From: Branchiostoma belcheri
Lineage: Eukaryota > Chordata > Leptocardii > Amphioxiformes > Branchiostomatidae
Length of the DNA: 64,000 bases
Assembly (NCBI RefSeq): GCF_001625305.1
Contig: NW_017804376.1
Location: 979,976 to 1,043,975 of the forward strand
Direction: 5' to 3'
Shown: one piece after another, positions 59,001 to 64,000 of the stretch
Layout: the number at the start of each line of letters is the position of its first letter
How positions within the stretch are numbered: position 1 is the stretch's first letter
Notes under the pieces: generated by a model
The model's database searches: none
Told to the model about the DNA's origin: nothing
What the model saw: the letters and a program-made list of their open reading frames with translations, nothing else
Made by a program: the position numbers and the translations under genes

Positions 59001-62000
59001 AGCTCCCAAAGTAAAGACTTGAAGAGAGGATTGCCATGAATAACCATGAAATCTTAGTTCTTTGGCATCAAAGTGTTGCACAAAGATACAAAACTTAGAA
59101 AAAGAATGAACAGGATGTATAATTTTTTTGCAAAGTTTTGGCTCAAAAGAAATGCTTAGACCAAAGAATAACACAAAATAAGTAGCTTGACAATAAAATG
59201 GCAGTGGATAGGAACAGCAGTTTGCCAGAGAAGTATTCACCAAAATGAGTTGACACAGGCCAAAAATAAAAAGGACACGAGAAACGAAGAGAAGTCTGGA
59301 TTCTCTGTACTAAATAAACCTTTTGGCTTTCAAAAAATCACAAAAGCCAGACAAGAATATTGAATAGTGAAAATGTATTGTGCATGTCTTTAGTAAGCAT
59401 GCTTGTCTAACTTTGCAGCCCCTAGCAGCAGCCCAGAAGTGGCATAAGAGAAGCCTGTTAATGTCCAACTCGTAATAGGAAAAAGTAAAATGATTTTGGA
59501 TGGTAGGGGCTAGTGGAAGGATGACCGTTGGAGTGGACGAGTGGCGGTGGCGGCTCCGGGTGTAAGCCTAAAGCGAGCGGTGGCAACCCCCTCGAGTCGA
59601 CGGCGGTAGCGGTGTAACCACGGCGACTAAACTGGGTCGGCAAGCCACCCAAGCGTCGGTCAGGTAAGGACAAATTGTCCTGAATTGAGGCCGAACAGCG
59701 GCAAGCCGCTGGAATGGGCGTGGTCTGAGTTCAAATAACGTAGACCACGGCCCAACAGGAAGATTTCAACACACACACACACCATACTTGGGACACACAG
59801 ACACAAAACATGTCATTTCTCATTCTCTTAATGAAAAAATTTCTCTCCGATAATTTTGCTACTATGTTTCAGTCGAATATGGGAAATGGACAGACTGGCA
59901 CAGATTTGTTTGTAAGTTATTCAGCCGGACGCATACATTCTGTGATAGCATTATAAGTTACAAAAGTTTGAATGATACAGAAATTCAAAGTTGCATGTTG
60001 CTGGATCATGTGCCAATTTTGTTTTTTCCTGTATTCAACTGACAGGCATTAATATAGCTCAAAGCCCTAGAACCAGAAGGCAGAAATGTGCAATAGTTAT
60101 GCATTAAAATCTATATAATTACAGCGTTTTATATGAGGTATGAACTTTTAGAACGGGTAAATGTGCATTTGGCAAATGTACTAAATGCTTGGGAGGGGAT
60201 TGGTATCATTTGGAGAAGATAAATTGATTTGGTATTTTAAAACTTTGTCTTTTTACAAAGACGAAGTTTTACATGTTATCCAATTGTGTCAATTTTGACA
60301 CAGCATTTTGGGTTTTACCTGTAAGTTGTGATACTAGAACAGAGAAGGTCAATCATTGTACCAAGTAAGGGCTGCTCTTGTGTGAAACAAATACTCAGAA
60401 GGGGGATGTTGTTAAGCAGCTGAGAGCCACTTGACTGCCGCAAATCCGAAATAAAGTTGACTTGACCTCCCGCAGTTGCCGTGTTCCTTTCATAGCTGCT
60501 AAGAATAGTGACTAGCTCACAGGTGTTGATGTAGTCATGTCTGACATGCAGAATGAGATGTGTTTGTTGTGTAACATGTTCTACTCCTGTCTATGAACTT
60601 TGTGAGTGAATCAGGAACACCTTGCTCCCAGCAGAACTCCACTAGTGATGTGAGATGAGCAGTGAGGCCAGTTCAGCTGTAAAAACACACAGATACCGAC
60701 CGGTGCCGACTACCATGAGAAATCTGTGTCCTCTGTCTAATTCTTTGTTGTTTGGCCTCTTGTTTTCTCTTTAGATCCGTGTGGACTATGCCAGCAAGAA
60801 GGAAGTAAGTTTTGTTGTTCTATATTATTAATGGATGGTAAAACAGTTTTTCATACTAGTATATATCTTCTGTGAGATACTAGTAGTAGTAGCAACAGCT
60901 GTAAAATAGCCAACATGTTCAAAAGCACAGTGTGGTTGTTTTATTTGTATGTGCATCTTTACTTATTGACATTCTTTGGAGAAAACATGTATGATTGTGG
61001 ACAGATAACATGTCCACATTTTGTTTGATTATTTGTGGATTATTTTTTCCATCAACCGATTAGGGAGCACCTCTCGTCCTCTGCCTAATAATTCCTGGGG
61101 AGACCCCTGATGGCCCTTTTTAACTTGACTAAATTCTGTCTTTCTCCCACCAGGGCGGTGGTGGCCGTGGCGGCTTCAGGGGCGGCCGCGGGGGTGGTGG
61201 AAGGTACGGCGGCGGTGGCGGGGGATACGGAGGCGNNNNNNNNNNNNNNNNNNNNGTGGCGGCGGTGGATACCGTGGAGGCGGCGACAGTTACGGCGACA
61301 GTGGCAGTTACGGGGGCGGTGGCGGCGGATATGGGGGCGGCGGCCGCAGGAGCTACAATGATGTGGGTATACTCTTTAACACTAGCAAAGGGTTGTATTA
61401 CTGAAAAAGGATACAAGGTGTGACTGTGAGGTTGTAACATTTACCATGAATTTTGGTTGTATGTGTATTTCAGGTGTGCGTGTGTGTGTGCATGCATGCA
61501 TGGAGTAAAATAGAATTGCAGGTAACTTGTACAGCTAGGAGCATAAGGGATGCCTTTACAAAGTTTGATATAATTTGATAATAAAACTTCCCAAATTTTA
61601 GTCCCTACTTGTTTTACCTCCCATTTTACAATGACATGTGTAGTAAACAAAAAAAAAATCATTGCCTGTTGGCCAGACAGTTGGTTTGCCCTTTGACAAC
61701 TCAGTCGTTAAAATTCCCCAATCGGTATATAGATTTCTCTTAGCCTAGTCTTAGGGTTAGATAACAAAGATTCAATTCCTCATGTAAATTTTTGATGAAA
61801 AAGATATGGGCATCTAGTACAGAAATTTCCACTTTAATACAAGTATTCAGCAAAAGTCTCTAGTACTGAAAGTATCCAGAAAAAAATCACTAGTACAAGA
61901 AGTATGTGAGATGAACTTTTGCTCCAAAAACTGAAATAGAATACATTGCAAATGTTTAGCTGTGAAAAGCAGTATTGATGCTATACCACCATTGATTCTG

Positions 62001-63367
62001 TTGTAAGTAGCAGATGATTTCAATGAAATCTCAATGAAAGATCTGAAAAGTACCAGTTAAAACCAATAAAAAAACTTTCTTTTGGACACTACAGGATTCC
62101 TCAGGATACGACTCACGCCAGCAACGGGTAAGCCCAAACTTACAATTTTCTGACAAGTGCCAAGTCTTGTTTTCGGAGGCATGCTCCCAAGCAACTTCCT
62201 TGCAAGTGTGGCAAACAATTGGCCTTGTGATTTTGTGATTTTCAACTTGACGTAATTTTCTGATCTTGCACAAATCATGCTTTCATACAGGTTAACACAA
62301 ATCCTCTCAGAAATATACCTGTTTGTAGCTTTACGTGTGGGAATTAAGGAGTGTGATCCATCGGTCTGTTTGTGCAGTGCCAGAAAAAAATAATCACAGC
62401 ATGTTTTGCATCAGATTGCAAGATTGTTCTGCCTTGATTGGTGTGCCTTGAGTTTCCCTTTTCAATCCAACTCATTTGTCTGGTGAAGCTTTGCACTCTG
62501 GTTGGCTTCTGAACATTCTTCTCTTTTTTATTTTGATTAACCCATTCATAAAAAGTGTGGTTTGTTCTTGTAGATCAGACTGCTTCCCCACAGATGTGAT
62601 CAAAATGTTGACCTGGTTTTTGTCCTGTTCTTTTTGAGTAAAACATCAATTCCTTCGAGTTAGTTGAGAAGTGAAGGACATCTACAATAAAGTACAAAGA
62701 TTTTTCTATCAAATTCAATGTGCCTTCTAAATTTTACTGTGATGTTTGACTCCAAAAGCATTTTGTTTTATACAAAATTGTAGACTTCTCCAAGCAGAAG
62801 TTCTTTTCAGTTGCTGATAGATAATTTAATGAGTGAGTGTAACTCTTCCACAGTAAGCCTCTGAATCTAACTGTAGTTACCTTGGTGATGGTTGCTATGA
62901 CGTTTTTGTCACACCTTGTCACTCACCTGGGCGTAAGGTCAAAGGGCAGGGCCGAACCATGGTCAACAGGTACTGACTCACCTTGGTGGTTGTTTTCGGT
63001 TTGGGTTCCTCATCTCCCATCCTCCCTTCTGTTCTGGCTGATTCCATCCTCAATACCCGTTCAAATATGGCACTAACCACACTTTGCTGTCAGCCTTGTC
63101 TTTTGTGGACAAAACTTGATAGACAAAACAGTGAAGGCAAAGTCACAGAACTTTACCTATCTTTCCTAGATTTTAGCCTTCCTTCTTTATCCCCTTTTAC
63201 TAGTGTTTTGAGTTTGTCCAGAATTGAGACAAGGCTGACTGTAGCTTGGCTCATAAGGTTTTGTAACAGTATTATTATAACAGTACTGATGCTTTATTTT
63301 GCACATTCAATTTAAGATTTTTCTCATCTTCTTATGTACTCTTGTTTTTCAGTACCAGCCATACTGA
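56023..63367 (+). CDS. CIRBP: CIRBP/RBM3-like glycine-rich RNA-binding protein, plus-strand copy
   Basis: Paralog of the minus-strand gene with the same RRM-plus-Gly-rich plan. Coding exons: 56023-56042, 57192-57232, 57548-57629, 57959-58046, 60775-60804, 61154-61362, 62095-62127 and 63353-63367, in consistent phase. The protein starts MGEREQG. RNP2 is KLYVGGLSW, RNP1 is RGFGFVTF, and the RRM closes with QIRVDYASKKE, then GGGGRGGFRGGRGGGGRYGG, a 20-N gap, GGGGYRGGGDSYGDSGSYGG, GGRRSYND, DSSGYDSRQQR and YQPY*. RGG boxes are more prominent than in the other copy. A noncoding first exon ends at 54946, and the ATG exon begins at 56018 (attccag|tcaaaATG). RRM substitutions against the other copy (for example IIDCK/ITECK and HETELDGRQ/DATELDGRT) show that these are diverged genes, not alleles. 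No poly(A) signal is seen before the window ends. Confidence 0.87.
59419..59663 (+). other. Candidate poison cassette exon (plus copy)
   Basis: Acceptor tgtctaactttgcag and donor cggtcag|gtaagg bracket 245 bases lying between the RNP1 exon and the IRVDYASKK exon. Read in phase after GRQ it encodes PLAAAQKWHKRSLLMSNS and then TAA at 59473-59475; the other frames also stop. It is the inverted counterpart of 51072-51323, and I saw no mismatch over the shared part. Confidence 0.55.
60450..60735 (+). promoter_or_regulatory. Inter-arm conserved intron block upstream of the IRVDYASKK exon (plus copy)
   Basis: Counterpart of 49742-50030 with almost no differences. Sense AATAAA sits near its start, about 320 bases before the exon acceptor at 60774. 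It ends where the polypyrimidine tract begins. Confidence 0.6.
61236..61255. other. 20-N assembly gap in the Gly-rich exon (plus copy)
   Basis: The exon reads GGC-G before the gap and GT-GGC after it. To keep the Gly-rich frame, the missing length must be a multiple of three, so 20 is a placeholder, not the real size. Confidence 0.97.
62128..63352 (+). other. Last intron of the plus copy, conserved between arms
   Basis: Much of this 1.2-kb intron aligns with 46785-48044 in reverse complement, including ctgacaagtgccaagtcttg, cggaggcatgctcccaagca, acctgtttgtagctttacgt and gcctctgaatctaactgtag, with scattered indels. It has no coding frame. Such retention of intron sequence may indicate regulated splicing of the final YQPY exon. 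Confidence 0.6.
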
Positions 63368-64000
63368 AGAGCTGCCGAACACCTTCCTAGCCACAGAAGG
63401 GAGGATAGTTAACTGTTATCCAATCTGCACCTGAAGTTCCATTTTTCTTCACTATATCTTATGACTTATGATGCAGCTAAAGACACTTAGGAAGTCTTCT
63501 TAAGGGTGTTTATATGTTAGACTGTGTCAATTAACTGTTTTTGTACCTCTTTGGAAGTGTATTTAGGTAGTTTAAGTCACTTGTGACTATTTGAATTGTT
63601 TTAAAGTAAAAAGTTTCAAAGTTAGACTCCAGAGTCACAACAATCATACACATTGAACTGTGCAGCAAACAGAAAACCAAAAACTAAACCTGGAGAAGTC
63701 TACCATTGAATCGTGTTGAACAAAAACAAACTATTTTTACAATATCTCTCTATCCCTACCTTTAGTTCCTGTGTTATCAATCACACTGAATCCATGAAAA
63801 TGTTACCAACTGTCACCGTGGAACATAAAGCTTTACCAACACAACCTTAAGAATCAATGGTTTAAATTTGCACCTTTTCTGTGTGATGTACTCAAAGGTG
63901 GAGCTGCAAAATTTGTTCGGAAGTTACTAGTACCAGTTTGCTAAAGAATGATCTTTTTACATTTTTGATTGTGTGACTCTATCCTGTACGTTTCCTGATC
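63368..64000 (+). other. 3' UTR of the plus-strand CIRBP-like gene
   Basis: AT-rich noncoding sequence after the stop, with ttaagggtgtttatatgtta resembling the paralog's UTR. It continues beyond the window. Confidence 0.6.

Larger units (their letters stand above)
47100..63100. repeat. Large inverted duplication (two arms of about 8 kb)
   Basis: Matching blocks in reverse complement pair 47212-47275 with 62855-62925, 47460-47830 with 62320-62680, 48045-48077 with 62095-62127, 49742-50030 with 60450-60735, and 50968-51312 with about 59423-59770. Midpoints all fall near 55.0-55.4 kb, so the blocks are collinear and inverted around one centre. The arms contain the two CIRBP-like genes. The PROKR-like gene is outside the duplication. 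Confidence 0.93.

Overview
The window is eukaryotic and most likely comes from an amphioxus (Branchiostoma) genome. The grounds are intron-rich genes with GT/AG introns, chordate-type gene content (FANCE, ICE1, an arylamine N-acetyltransferase, a prokineticin-type GPCR, CIRBP/RBM3-like RNA-binding proteins), abundant short TG-rich microsatellites, a tRNA-headed SINE of the kind common in marine invertebrates and truncated non-LTR retrotransposon tails. The species is an inference; no database search was possible. All exon models below were built by hand from splice consensus, reading phase and family alignment from memory.

Layout. 1-2601 (minus): 5' part of FANCE, running off the left edge. 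3144-15983 (plus): complete 17-exon ICE1, head-to-head with FANCE across about 540 bp. 17117-17973 (minus): single-exon arylamine N-acetyltransferase with one apparent frameshift and a Glu in place of the usual catalytic Asp. 17990-20390: spacer with a SINE and a (TG)n tract. About 20391-22559 (plus): an unrecognised basic, Ser-rich protein whose terminal coding segment is repeated in degenerate tandem copies just downstream. 23211-33143: gene-poor, with a 380-bp inverted-repeat element, fold-back repeats and a tandem duplication. 33344-44191 (plus): six-coding-exon prokineticin receptor-like GPCR with repeat-filled introns. 44916-44960: its poly(A) signal meets the oppositely oriented poly(A) signal of the next gene.

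44955 to the right edge holds the most striking structure: a large inverted duplication (arms about 8 kb, centre near 55 kb) carrying two head-to-head copies of a CIRBP/RBM3-like glycine-rich single-RRM gene (minus copy 46768-53952, plus copy 56023-63367). The two copies share exon structure almost to the base, yet several intron blocks are much more similar between the arms than the coding exons are. One such block is bounded by strong splice sites and full of stops in all frames, so it looks like a conserved poison cassette exon. Another lies just upstream of the exon encoding IRVDYASKK, and a third fills the last intron. The first exons flank a compact putative bidirectional promoter with a CRE-like TGACGTA motif near each end. 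Either intron-encoded autoregulation or arm-to-arm gene conversion could explain the pattern.

Functionally, FANCE (DNA crosslink repair) and ICE1 (snRNA transcription) probably share a promoter. The GPCR and the RNA-binding pair are unrelated neighbours whose 3' ends nearly touch.
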